This document shows, in pieces, positions 36,562 through 44,783 of a stretch of 64,000 nt of DNA. Positions within the stretch are counted from its first letter, which is position 1. The number at the start of each line of letters is the position of its first letter. A program made the position numbers and the translations under genes. Source of the stretch: Blastopirellula retiformator. GTDB lineage: Bacteria > Planctomycetota > Planctomycetia > Pirellulales > Pirellulaceae. The notes below the pieces were generated by a model, which ran no database searches, was not told the DNA's origin, and saw nothing but the letters and a program-made list of their open reading frames with translations. Location of the stretch: the NCBI RefSeq assembly GCF_007859755.1, contig NZ_SJPF01000005.1, positions 1-64,000 of the forward strand, read 5' to 3'.

Positions 36562-36590
36562 CATCGCTTCAAAACCGCAACCGTCAGAAA

Positions 36591-36619
36591 AGCGGGCGAG
36601 AAATCGCCCGCTTTTTTAT
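36591..36619 (+). terminator. Rho-independent terminator
   Basis: AGCGGGCGA pairs with TCGCCCGCT around GAAA, followed by TTTTTT. It ends the secreted-protein gene at 36028. Confidence 0.9.
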
Positions 36620-36794
36620 TGCGCTGTTGAGCAAGGAGATTTCGCCCCACGAATCTCGCCGACCCTCCTTTTGCTTAGCTGAGAGCTATATTAGCTTGGT
36701 CAATTCTAGCGGACCGGGCAGATTGTAAGCACTTTGACGACAGTAGCGATCGTAACGGCAGTTGCGTTCGCCCGAAAATCGGCGAGGCGAATCG

Positions 36795-38297
36795 ATGAAG
36801 GTTGAACAGTTTCTCAAGCATCACGGCATCCACTCGAATCCGTTTGCGGTCGAAGACGCGCAGACCGATACGTTGTTTAAGACCGGCTGCATTGACAGTA
36901 CCTATCACCCCGCGTGGCAAAAGGTGTATGGCGATCCCCGCGATCCCTCGACGTCGATCGTCTTTGGCGAAAAGGGCGCCGGCAAGACTGCGCTGCGCTT
37001 GCAGATTGTCGAGCACGTCGCCAAGCACAACGAAGAGCAGCCTGACTCGCGCGTCTACATCATCGAGTACGACGACTTCAATCCGCATCTCGATCGTTTC
37101 CGCGATCGGATGTTCGGCCGCAATCGCTATCCCGAAAAAGCGCTGAAGCAGTGGAAGCTGTGGGATCACATGGACTCGATCCTGTCGATCGGCGTCACGC
37201 AACTGGTCGACCAGATCCTGGAGACCCGCAACGCCAAGCCGTCGGCCTGCAAAATCGCCGCCGCCGACGCCAGCAAGCTCGACCGCAGCCAGGCTCGTGA
37301 TCTGCTGCTGTTGGCCGCTTGCTACGATCAATCGACGGCCGAGACCTTCAAAGAACGGTGGTCGCACCTCCGCCGCAAGTTGCGGTTCTGGAATCCCAAG
37401 TCATGGTGGCAGTTCGCCACCGGCGCCGTCGTCTCGGTGGCGACGATCGCGCTGCTGACCGCGATGCTTTCGCGCGGCAGCGAAGCGGCGCAACCGCCCT
37501 GGTGGCTGTACTTGGTCATTCTGCTGGCAGGTTGGAGCCCGTGGTTGTGGAAAGCGCTTTGCGCGACTTGGAAAGCGTGGGGAATCGTGAAGCATGTCCG
37601 CACCGGCAATCGCGAGTGTTTCTCGCTGAGCCGGTTGCTGATGAACTTCACCTTGCCCGAGGTGTCGTCGCAGCCGCTGCCGACCCATGATCGTACCGAC
37701 GACCGCTACGAAATGTTCGACAAGTTTTTCGGCGTGCTCCGTTCGCTCGGCTGCGCCGGCATCGTGGTGATCGTCGACCGGGTCGATGAACCGCACCTGA
37801 TCAATGGTTCGCCCGAGCTGATGCGGCTGCTGCTGTGGCCGATGCTCGACAACAAATTTCTGAAGCAGCCAGGAATCGGCTTCAAATTGCTGCTGCCGAT
37901 CGAACTGACGCAATTCGTCGATCGCGAGACCAAAGAGTTCTATCAGCGGGCCCGGCTCGACAAGCAGAACATGATCCCGTCGCTGCAGTGGTCGAGCGAA
38001 GCGCTGCAGGACGTCGCCAACGCACGGCTCGCGGCTGTTTCGGACAAGAAACCGGCCCCGACGCTGCGGGATTTGATCGAGCCGACCGTGTCGGACCAGC
38101 GGCTGCTCGAGGCGCTCCGCTCGCTGCGGGTGCCGCGGCACTTGTTCAAGTTTTTGTACCGGCTGATGGTCGCCCATGCGAACGCCTATACCGATCAGGC
38201 GCCGCAGTGGCAGGTCTCAAGCCAGACGTTTGATTCGACGCTAGCTGTATATCAGCGCGAGCAAGACGCGTTTGATCGCGGTCTGGGCGCCGGTTAA
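36795..38297 (+). CDS. KAP-like P-loop NTPase with inserted membrane helices
   Basis: The product is 500 aa. Walker A is GEKGAGKTA (residues 58-66) and a Walker B-like GIVVIVDRVDE lies at residues 322-332. Between them two membrane segments occur at about residues 207-225 and 236-254. Membrane helices inserted inside the P-loop domain, between A and B, are the hallmark of KAP NTPases (animal Kidins220, F-plasmid PifA). The sequence is divergent, so the family call is from layout rather than close similarity. GAGG precedes the ATG at 36795. Role unknown; some KAP-related proteins act in phage exclusion. No partner gene is apparent. Confidence 0.65.
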   Translation: MKVEQFLKHHGIHSNPFAVEDAQTDTLFKTGCIDSTYHPAWQKVYGDPRDPSTSIVFGEKGAGKTALRLQIVEHVAKHNEEQPDSRVYIIEYDDFNPHLDRFRDRMFGRNRYPEKALKQWKLWDHMDSILSIGVTQLVDQILETRNAKPSACKIAAADASKLDRSQARDLLLLAACYDQSTAETFKERWSHLRRKLRFWNPKSWWQFATGAVVSVATIALLTAMLSRGSEAAQPPWWLYLVILLAGWSPWLWKALCATWKAWGIVKHVRTGNRECFSLSRLLMNFTLPEVSSQPLPTHDRTDDRYEMFDKFFGVLRSLGCAGIVVIVDRVDEPHLINGSPELMRLLLWPMLDNKFLKQPGIGFKLLLPIELTQFVDRETKEFYQRARLDKQNMIPSLQWSSEALQDVANARLAAVSDKKPAPTLRDLIEPTVSDQRLLEALRSLRVPRHLFKFLYRLMVAHANAYTDQAPQWQVSSQTFDSTLAVYQREQDAFDRGLGAG

Positions 38298-38403
38298 TCC
38301 CGGGTCCTGTCGATCGCAGGTCGGCGATTGACATTGACTCATGTCGACAGCTTTGCAAGATTTGCGCCTGCGAAGCGAGTTTTCCAAGGAGGGAAAAGAA
38401 ATC

Positions 38404-39045
38404 ATGCTCTATTCACGTTGTGCCCTGGTTCTGTCGGCCGCCCTGTTGTTGGTCGGCTGCAATCAACAAAACGCCCCCGAAACTGCCGAAAACAACGGGG
38501 AAAACGTCGAAGTCAACCCGATTCAAGATCCGTTGGCGCTCGCGTCAGTGGATCCGAAGACGGCGGTCGAATCCTTCCTGGCGGCGCTGCGTGACGGCGA
38601 TAAAACGCTGACCTCAAAACTGTTGACGCAAAAAGCGCGACAGGAAACCCGCAAGCACAACCTGGCGATCGACCCGGTCGGAGCGACCGGCGCCAAGTTT
38701 GAAGTGGGCGAGACGATCTACATCACTTCCGAAAAACGGGGCGCCCACGTCGAGAGCCATTGGTTTGACGTCGACCCGCAAGGGAAAGCGGTCTCCTACG
38801 AAATCGTCTGGATCATGCGTCGCGAATCAGGCGGCTGGCGCGTGGCCGGCATGGCGACCGAACTGTTCGCAGGCGAACCGCCGCTGGTCCTGCCGTTTGA
38901 GAACCCGGCCGAAATGTTCGAGGCTCAAAAGCTGGCCGAACGAGAAATTCAGCGTCGTGGGGGGGCCAGCACTTCTGAGGTAATGCCGGCCAGTCACACC
39001 GCTCGACCGGGCGAAGGCGCCGGAAGTCAGTACTTCCAGCGATAG
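38404..39045 (+). CDS. Lipoprotein of unknown function
   Basis: The product is 213 aa with a signal peptide and lipobox LLVGC (Cys near residue 19). The rest is a DUF4878-like or NTF2-like alpha/beta domain: AVESFLAALRDGDKTLTSKLLTQKAR in the first helices and VSYEIVWIMRRESGGWRVAGMAT in the sheet. AAGGAGG lies eight bases before the ATG, and a terminator follows, so expression is likely strong. Function unknown. Confidence 0.75.
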   Translation: MLYSRCALVLSAALLLVGCNQQNAPETAENNGENVEVNPIQDPLALASVDPKTAVESFLAALRDGDKTLTSKLLTQKARQETRKHNLAIDPVGATGAKFEVGETIYITSEKRGAHVESHWFDVDPQGKAVSYEIVWIMRRESGGWRVAGMATELFAGEPPLVLPFENPAEMFEAQKLAEREIQRRGGASTSEVMPASHTARPGEGAGSQYFQR

Positions 39046-39110
39046 CAATTCCGGGGGGATAGGCGAGAATTCGCCACTCCAATCGGTAAATTACGGTGCA
39101 AACTAAAGCA

Positions 39111-39137
39111 AGCCCTCCTTTTTGGAGGGCTTTTTTC
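39111..39137 (+). terminator. Rho-independent terminator
   Basis: AGCCCTCC pairs with GGAGGGCT around TTTTT, followed by TTTTTT. It closes the lipoprotein gene at 38404. Confidence 0.9.
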
Positions 39138-39457
39138 GTGCGCCCTTAACACTCACAACGGATGTAACCTGTAAATCTCCATGATCTTACGTGGGTGACT
39201 TAATTTTACTAAATTCCGGCTTGGCTGGTTGACTTCGTTTTTGGAGTTGATAATTTAACGGCCTATGCTGCGTAGTGCATGCGACCTGCGTATTCGGCAA
39301 ACTTTATCACAGGATGTTCGCTGAATAAGCAGTCTGTAGAGCTGGGGTCGATTACGAACTGTCCTCGCAGAGGACGCGACCTACGGCTCTTGCGTTGTGG
39401 CGTGAAGGTTCCCCCCTTACGCTTCAAGTACTGTAGAGTTTCTTGGAGGATTCTGAC
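39138..39457. other. Leader region of Cys-repeat gene 2
   Basis: No gene seen. A possible promoter has TTGACT at 39229-39234 and TAATTT at 39251-39256 (16-bp spacing), leaving a leader of about 190 bases before the ATG. The -10 match is weak. Confidence 0.4.
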
Positions 39458-39955
39458 ATGAATCGCATTTTTGGACTTGGCATCGCGATCTTCTTCGCGA
39501 TCGTCGGAATTTCCTTGGTCGGTGGTGAGCGTGAGGCGACCGCCGCCCTGGGTTGCAATGGTTGCAGCGAAGCTCCGGCTTGCTGTGGCGTCAAAGATTG
39601 CTGTGGTCTGTTCGGCCTGAAGTGCCGCCCGAAGTGCCACTGCGGTGGTCTGCTGAAGCACCGCAAGAAGTGCTGCGGACTGTTCGGCTGGAAGTGCAAG
39701 TGCAGCTGCTCGGCTGAGCCGACCTGCTGCGCTCCGGAACCGGCCTGCTGCGCTCCGGAACCGGCCTGCTGCGCTCCGGTGCCGACCTGCTGCGCCCCGG
39801 AACCGACCTGCTGCGCCCCGGAAACGAGCTGGGCCGCCCCGGAAGCTGCCCCGGCCGCTCCGGAAGCCAGCCCGAGCGATGAAGCTCCGGCCCCGCCGGC
39901 CGAAGCCAGCATCCGCATGCCGGTTCGCGTCCACACCGTCAGCTTCCGTCGCTAG
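39458..39955 (+). CDS. Secreted cysteine/proline repeat protein (copy 2)
   Basis: The product is 165 aa with a signal peptide (residues 1-30). The mature part starts with a Cys-dense domain containing repeated CCGLFG..KC units (near residues 42-90). Six copies of the seven-residue EPTCCAP unit follow, and the protein ends in an Ala/Pro-rich, Cys-free tail with PVRVHTVSFRR at the C-terminus. It shares the heptad with the protein at 26277 but not the spacer domains. GGAGG precedes the ATG. A strong terminator follows. Probably a disulfide-cross-linked envelope protein, by analogy with planctomycete Cys-rich proteins. Confidence 0.82.
   Translation: MNRIFGLGIAIFFAIVGISLVGGEREATAALGCNGCSEAPACCGVKDCCGLFGLKCRPKCHCGGLLKHRKKCCGLFGWKCKCSCSAEPTCCAPEPACCAPEPACCAPVPTCCAPEPTCCAPETSWAAPEAAPAAPEASPSDEAPAPPAEASIRMPVRVHTVSFRR
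39716..39841 (+). repeat. Six tandem 21-bp coding repeats
   Basis: Six 21-bp units of the same type as those at 26382 and 26544 encode the EPTCCAP block of the second Cys-repeat protein. The last unit has lost its cysteines (GAACGAGC variant encoding ETSWAAP). Confidence 0.85.
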
Positions 39956-40027
39956 TCGACCGGAAAGGCATGCACCCGGCGGTCGCCCTGTGACGGCCAC
40001 CCGCATTGCCTGACGTTGGGTTCAAAG

Positions 40028-40059
40028 ATCGGGCTCCCACTTGGGAGCCCGATTTTTTT
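40028..40059 (+). terminator. Rho-independent terminator after Cys-repeat gene 2
   Basis: ATCGGGCTCCC pairs with GGGAGCCCGAT around a four-base loop, followed by seven T. Confidence 0.93.
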
Positions 40060-40143
40060 ATGCGCTTCCCCAATTTATCGCGACCTACCTTTGATTAAAC
40101 TAGAAAACGCTGCATCTTCGCCGGCTTTCCTAGATTGGCCAAT

Positions 40144-40806
40144 ATGACCACGCCCCAACCCTCCACTCCCGATCCGCAGCCTCTTTCGAGCAACGTGCGA
40201 TCGATTCTCTCCCTTGCCCTGATTCCCTATCTGTTTGGACTTTGGGTGTTGCTCAGTTGCCCGCTGGGGAATGAGTACATGTCAGGTTTGCATCGGCGGT
40301 TGGGGGGACTCTTCCAGTCGACGATGGGAGAGATGCTCGGCATTAGCGTTACCGGCAGTCCCTACTACGTCCATAGCGGCGATCCCTTCAGCGACGACCA
40401 CCTGCTGGAATTGGAAGTGACCGAAGGACCGGGCAAAGGCGAAACGATTGTCTTCAACGACGCGTTCGTCAGCGGATCGCAAGCGGAGACGCGTCTCCGC
40501 ACGCTCGCCGCGTTCATTGCGGTGCAGGCTCGCATGGGAGAAGACGGCATTCCGGCCCAGTTCGCCAAGTCGCTTGCCGCCCAGGCGTTTGCCGACAGCG
40601 GCGCCAAGCGGGGCGTCTTTCGCGTTCGTCGTCACATGTTCCAACCGATGGAACTGGAAGTGGGCGCCGCGACCGATCCCAATGCTCTTGGCTACTTTGA
40701 ACAAATCTATGAAGCCGACGTCTGGTTGGATCGAGACGGTCAGGTGCAAGTGTTGAAACGCGACTCGCTGGAACATGTCGCCCCCGCCGTGGAGAGCCAA
40801 TCGTGA
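40144..40806 (+). CDS. Hypothetical protein coupled to HTTM gene
   Basis: The product is 220 aa with one N-terminal membrane anchor (residues about 20-40, IPYLFGLWVLLSC). The rest is an extracytoplasmic alpha/beta domain. I do not recognise it. The ATG at 40144 is used rather than a TTG nine bases upstream. Its TGA overlaps the GTG start of the next gene, so the two are co-translated and probably act together. Confidence 0.65.
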   Translation: MTTPQPSTPDPQPLSSNVRSILSLALIPYLFGLWVLLSCPLGNEYMSGLHRRLGGLFQSTMGEMLGISVTGSPYYVHSGDPFSDDHLLELEVTEGPGKGETIVFNDAFVSGSQAETRLRTLAAFIAVQARMGEDGIPAQFAKSLAAQAFADSGAKRGVFRVRRHMFQPMELEVGAATDPNALGYFEQIYEADVWLDRDGQVQVLKRDSLEHVAPAVESQS

Positions 40807-41801
40807 TCGACGCAATCAAAGCCTATTTCGCCGACCTGGCTCGCCAAACGACCGATGCGTGGACCTACTTTTGGTTCAAGGCTTCCGAAGCCAAAACGCT
40901 AAGCATCCTCCGGATCGGACTGGCGTGCGTGGCGCTGTTGTACGTGTTGGGATACACTTCGGATCTAACCTTCTGGTTTGCCGGCGACGGCGTGCTGCCG
41001 GTGTCGCGGGTCTACGAGATCACCGGCGTTACCGATCCCGAGTACAGCGCGTCGTACTGGTCGTTGCTCTACTTTTTTCAAGATCCGACCGATCTCTGGA
41101 TCTTGCATGTCGTTACCATTTTGACGTTGCTGGCGCTCGCCTGCGGATTGTTCTCCCGCGTCACCGCGGTGATGGCTTTCGTCTTGGTGTTGTCGTACGC
41201 TCAGCGTTCGCCGATCATTTTAAGCGAACTTAGCGAACCGCTCCTTTGCCCACTGCTGCTCTACCTTTGCCTCGGACCATGCGGGGCCCATTACTCGGTC
41301 GACGCCATCTGGCGACGCCGCCAAGGTAAGCCGGCGATCGGCAAGACGTACGCCGCCAACATCGCGACCCGATTGACGCAGGTTCATGTGTCGATGTTCT
41401 TCGTCATGATGGGGCTCAGCAAACTGGGGGCAAGCTATGTCTGGTGGAATGGCGCCGGGATGTGGAACGTGTTGGCCCGGCCCGATTCGCCGCTGGTCGA
41501 CTTCAAGTTTCTGCGGTCGAGCCCGCTGCTGGTCTACGCCTGGACGCATGTGATGGTGTTGTTCGAGATCGGCTATCCGGTCGGAATCTGGATCCGTCCG
41601 CTCCGTCCGCTATTGATCGCAGTTTCCATCCCGATTTGGATCCTGTACGCTTTAGCGAGCGGCAATTGGTTATTCGCCTTGCTGATGTTGGTGATGAACC
41701 TGGCGTTCTTCACGCCGCTGTCGGCGAAACCAAAGTCGGAACAGGTCGCAACCGGCGACCAGGCCGAACCTGCCGCTGATCGCATTCCCGCCCACGTCTA
41801 G
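40803..41801 (+). CDS. HTTM (vitamin-K-dependent carboxylase-like) membrane protein
   Basis: The product is 332 aa with about six to eight membrane helices. The pattern of the HTTM domain is visible: LSILRIGLACVALLYVLGY, FQDPTDLWILHV, a RLTQVHVSMFFVMMGLSKLG helix and PIWILYALASGNW near the end. Bacterial HTTM proteins are of mostly unknown function, though the eukaryotic homologue is gamma-glutamyl carboxylase. It starts with GTG inside the stop of the preceding gene. Its stop TAG is formed at the boundary with a TA-flanked repeat (41801-41951), so its last residues may have been altered by that insertion. Confidence 0.82.
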   Translation: MIDAIKAYFADLARQTTDAWTYFWFKASEAKTLSILRIGLACVALLYVLGYTSDLTFWFAGDGVLPVSRVYEITGVTDPEYSASYWSLLYFFQDPTDLWILHVVTILTLLALACGLFSRVTAVMAFVLVLSYAQRSPIILSELSEPLLCPLLLYLCLGPCGAHYSVDAIWRRRQGKPAIGKTYAANIATRLTQVHVSMFFVMMGLSKLGASYVWWNGAGMWNVLARPDSPLVDFKFLRSSPLLVYAWTHVMVLFEIGYPVGIWIRPLRPLLIAVSIPIWILYALASGNWLFALLMLVMNLAFFTPLSAKPKSEQVATGDQAEPAADRIPAHV

Positions 41802-41951
41802 CAGTCCGTTGATTTTCTCGACGGACTGCGTGATCGCACGGATGCGATCCCGAAATAACGACGTAAGTCGTTATTTTGCGAGCCGCGAAGAGCTATGCTC
41901 TGAGCCTGGCGAGGTTGAAAAATGCCACGAGGGCATTTTTCAACAGGCAGC
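41801..41951 (+). mobile_element. 151-bp multi-hairpin element, copy A (MITE candidate)
   Basis: The core 41802-41950 (149 bp) is more than 90% identical to copies at 56517-56665 (inverted) and 63654-63802. It holds successive hairpins: CAGTCCGTTGA/TCGACGGACTG, GATCGCA/TGCGATC, AATAACGAC/GTCGTTATT, AGAGC/GCTCT and TTGAAAAATGCC/GGCATTTTTCAA. TA dinucleotides flank it at 41799-41800 and 41952-41953. No coding capacity. Confidence 0.85.
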
Positions 41952-42006
41952 TAACGTGCGCTAGACGTACCCATACCCATCCAAATAGCAGGTAGGAGAC
42001 CTTCCT

Positions 42007-42912
42007 GTGAATCGAACCACGCTGAACCGTCGTCAATGGATCACGGCCTCGGGGGCCATCGCCGCCGCCATCGGCACGCCGCAAATGGCGACCGCCGCCG
42101 AGCCGATCTCTAGTCGAACCTCGCCCCACTTCAAGTTGAGCCTGGCCGCGTATAGCTATCGCCGGCTCTTGCAGGGGGACAAGCCGCAACTGACGTTGGC
42201 CGACTTTATCGACGACTGCGCCAAGATGCAGCTCGACGGTACCGAGTTGACCTCCTACTACTTCCCGCCGAACGTTACGACGGACCAACTGCTGGAATTG
42301 AAGCGGCAGGCGTTTCTGCTTGGTCTCAGCATCAGCGGCACCGCAGTCGGCAACGACTTTGGGCATCCGGCCGGTAAAGAGCGCGAACAGCAAATCGCCG
42401 ACGTCAAACGCTGGATCGACAACGCGGCGGTTTTGACCGCGCCGGTAATTCGCATCTTCGCCGGCCATGCGAAGAAAGGCGTTCCGGCCGATCAATCGCA
42501 TCGCTTGATGGTCGAAGGGATGCAGGAAGTTTGCGACTACGCCGGCAAGCTGGGCGTGTTCCTGGCGCTCGAAAATCATGGCGGCCCCACCGCGACGGCC
42601 GACGGATTGCTGAAGCTGGTCAAAGATGTCGATAGCCCCTGGTTTGGCGTTAATCTCGACACCGGCAACTTCCATAGTGACGACATCTACGCTGAGCTGG
42701 AGCAAGTTGCTCCGTACGCACTGAACGTTCAGGTGAAGGTTGTCGTCTCGGGCCCCGACAAGAAGAAGGTCCCGACCGACTTTGCCCGCATCGCAAAGAT
42801 CCTCCGCGACGCCAACTACCGCGGCTTCGCCGTGCTCGAATACGAAGAGAACGAAGACCCGCGGGTAGAATGCCCGAAGTACGTCGAGATTCTTCGCGAA
42901 GCGCTGGCGTAA
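42007..42912 (+). CDS. Tat-exported sugar phosphate isomerase/epimerase-like protein
   Basis: The product is 301 aa, a xylose-isomerase-type TIM barrel (AP endonuclease 2 superfamily). A twin-arginine-type leader is present (NRRQWITASGAIAAAIG, residues 7-23), ending near ATAAEP. Conserved barrel residues include LDGTELTSYYF, VIRIFAGH, LALENHGGPTAT with the metal-binding Glu, and FGVNLDTGNFHS with the Asp/His pair. AGGAGA lies before the GTG start at 42007. Planctomycetes have many such exported copies; the substrate is unknown. It begins 54 bp past repeat copy A. Confidence 0.85.
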   Translation: MNRTTLNRRQWITASGAIAAAIGTPQMATAAEPISSRTSPHFKLSLAAYSYRRLLQGDKPQLTLADFIDDCAKMQLDGTELTSYYFPPNVTTDQLLELKRQAFLLGLSISGTAVGNDFGHPAGKEREQQIADVKRWIDNAAVLTAPVIRIFAGHAKKGVPADQSHRLMVEGMQEVCDYAGKLGVFLALENHGGPTATADGLLKLVKDVDSPWFGVNLDTGNFHSDDIYAELEQVAPYALNVQVKVVVSGPDKKKVPTDFARIAKILRDANYRGFAVLEYEENEDPRVECPKYVEILREALA

Positions 42913-42919
42913 ACGAAAC

Positions 42920-42990
42920 CGGACCACAGCCCGCACGTTTTTTGATCCCCCATCCTCGTAGGGTCCGCTGTGCGGACCAAGAACCTGCCC
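42920..42990 (+). repeat. Palindromic dispersed repeat, copy 1
   Basis: The core GGTCCGCTGTGCGGACC is a 7-bp perfect inverted repeat around TGT. This and copy 2 (43180-43249) also share about 35 bp upstream and CAAGA.CCTGCC downstream. Confidence 0.8.
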
Positions 42991-43179
42991 CAACGCCCGT
43001 TTGGCAAACAACCCCAACCGGACCGCCACGTTCCAAAATTTCCCAATTGCCAAACACCGCCCGCATCTTCATCAGCCCTACCGGGGCGATCTAATAGCGG
43101 TGCCGTTTATCGGTTCGTATCCTGCCATGGACTGGACCAACGGTTTGCATTTTTTTGCTGGCCGACGTCGATCGGGACT

Positions 43180-43249
43180 GGACCGCAGTGCACGTTTTTT
43201 TCGAGCCCCCATCCGCGTAGGGTCCGCTGTGCGGACCAAGAGCCTGCCA
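43180..43249 (+). repeat. Palindromic dispersed repeat, copy 2
   Basis: Longest match to copy 1: a GGACC..CAG start, a T-run, CCCCCATCC, GTAGGGTCCGC and GCGGACCAAGA. Confidence 0.8.
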
Positions 43250-43273
43250 CATCGGTCATTTGGCGCCCGTTGC

Positions 43274-44554
43274 TCATGCTTGTTGAGCAGGTTCGTGGTC
43301 CGCACAGCGGACCCTACGACTGGATCGCCCCGTTTCATTTTTTTCGTTCTCCGGCGGCAACGTATATCGCTTGAGCGTCGAATGGGGTTCTTTCGGCATC
43401 TCGACAATCTTCCCCGCGGTCATCATCCGGTCCCAGGTCGGGCCGAACTTGCTGCCGCTCATGCCGCTGTTGCTGCGGATGTTGTATTTGCAGAGGCCGT
43501 TTTCACCAGCGTCGAGCAGGACGCGGCGAAGTTGCGACTCGAGCTTTTCGAATTTCACGTCTTCTTTCGCCTGCTTCGCGGCGGCTTCGATCTCGGTCGC
43601 TTCGCGCAAGCGGACATTCCAGCGGCGGCCCCCCTCATCGGTCAGTTTGCCTTCGTCGATATCGACGCCCCATTCGCCACCTTGCCCGGCGTAGCCGCCG
43701 ATCGACAGCCACAGCTTGTGTTGCCCGCTGCCACTTTGAAACGTTTCGCGGCGATTCACCAGCAGCCATTGCTGGGCGAAGTCGAGACTGCCGGCCAAGA
43801 TCGAGGCGTCGAGTTTGCCCGGTTTCATTTCTTTGCGAGTTTGCACGCAGAGAATCGGCGTGGCGCCGGCATTCGAAATGGTTTTCACCAGCGTTTGAAT
43901 TGCTTCGGCCTGCTTCCGTTTGTTGGTGGAGCCAAGACGCAGTGGATCGATCACGACGACTTCCAGTTCAAACTTCTCGATCCACTCCCTCAGGCTCTCC
44001 AGGTTCTCTGGAGCTGCCGGCTCCTCGACCGCCATGAACCACTGCAGGTTGTCGAGCGTTGGGTTTTCCTCGCGGGCAGCGCTCCACCGGACCGCCAAGT
44101 CGGTGAGCTGCGATTGCTTGTTGTCGGCGCCAACAAAGCCGACGCGGAACACCTTTTCGGCGGCGAACTCCCCCAAAAACTTGCCGCCGGTCGCGAGCGC
44201 CGCGCACAGATCGACCGCCAGCGACGACTTTAATGTCTTGCTCGGGCCAACGATCACCGCCGGTTCGTTCTTGGTGAGCAAATTCGGGAAGAGCCATTCT
44301 TGCGGCTTTTTCTCGGCGAGCATTTCGGCAGTCGAGAGCGTGCGATGAGTCTCTTTCGCTTCTTCGCCGTCGCCGACGTCGATGCGGAAGAAGTCAATAT
44401 CTTTGGAAGCGGAATCGTCACTGGTCAGCGCGTCGAGCCGCTCGATGATTTTCGTTCGGTCGGCGGCGAGTTGTTCGGCAGTTTCCTTCGCTCGCAGCTC
44501 TTTCCGCAACTGACGCATCCGGGTTTGGAACTTCTGAATTTGGGCTCGGCGCAT
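43274..44554 (-). CDS. RepA-like AAA ATPase (RecA-fold helicase type)
   Basis: The product is 426 aa. The RecA-type core carries Walker A GPSKTLKSSLAVDL (near residue 98), a GFVGADNKQSQL strand, Walker B LEVVVIDPLRLGS and ILCVQTRKE (sensor-like Gln/Thr). This is the layout of plasmid RepA/RSF1010-type and phage AAA_25 helicases. The C-terminal about 60 residues look like a winged helix (KFEKLESQLRRVLLDAG). The last 14 or so residues (RRVRCADHEP) are encoded by palindromic repeat copy 3, so the repeat has replaced the original end. AAGGGA precedes the ATG at 44554; the open frame further upstream is repeat sequence. Confidence 0.75.
   Translation of the reverse strand: MRRAQIQKFQTRMRQLRKELRAKETAEQLAADRTKIIERLDALTSDDSASKDIDFFRIDVGDGEEAKETHRTLSTAEMLAEKKPQEWLFPNLLTKNEPAVIVGPSKTLKSSLAVDLCAALATGGKFLGEFAAEKVFRVGFVGADNKQSQLTDLAVRWSAAREENPTLDNLQWFMAVEEPAAPENLESLREWIEKFELEVVVIDPLRLGSTNKRKQAEAIQTLVKTISNAGATPILCVQTRKEMKPGKLDASILAGSLDFAQQWLLVNRRETFQSGSGQHKLWLSIGGYAGQGGEWGVDIDEGKLTDEGGRRWNVRLREATEIEAAAKQAKEDVKFEKLESQLRRVLLDAGENGLCKYNIRSNSGMSGSKFGPTWDRMMTAGKIVEMPKEPHSTLKRYTLPPENEKNETGRSSRRVRCADHEPAQQA
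43285..43323 (-). repeat. Palindromic dispersed repeat, copy 3 (inverted)
   Basis: Reverse orientation of the 42920/43180 family: GCAGG, TGGTCCGC, GCGGACCCTACG. It overlaps the 3' end of the ATPase gene and supplies its last codons. Confidence 0.8.
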
Positions 44555-44590
44555 GAGATTTCCCTTGGTTTGTGAAAACAAAATCTGGGT

Positions 44591-44690
44591 GCCACTGGCC
44601 TTCAGCCAGTGTCTTCCGTGAATCGATATCCAGCTCCGTACTTCGACCGCGTCACTTCGATCTGAAGAGCACTGGCTGAAGGCCAGTGGC
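44591..44690. repeat. 100-bp inverted repeat pair
   Basis: GCCACTGGCCTTCAGCCAGTG at 44591-44611 is the exact reverse complement of 44670-44690. Each arm is itself a near-palindrome (CACTGGC and GCCAGTG). The loop of 58 bases is not coding. Confidence 0.8.
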
Positions 44691-44783
44691 GCCCGGCGAG
44701 TGAGATCTGCTGGGTCTTGACCCAGCCTACGGACCGATGCGCGGCTCACTTGCGTTGCCACGCGGTGAGAGAAAATTGCGTGT

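Noticed and set aside
41802-41827. First hairpin of repeat copy A as an ordinary terminator of the HTTM gene
   Set aside because: It is part of a larger repeated element and has no T run after it, though it might still affect transcript ends.
43001-44233. 410-codon plus-strand frame opposite the RepA-like ATPase
   Set aside because: It is antisense to a well-supported P-loop protein and begins within repeat sequence.
44555-44761. N-terminal extension of the ATPase frame
   Set aside because: It is encoded by the GCCACTGGC inverted repeat; the ATG at 44554 has a ribosome-binding site.
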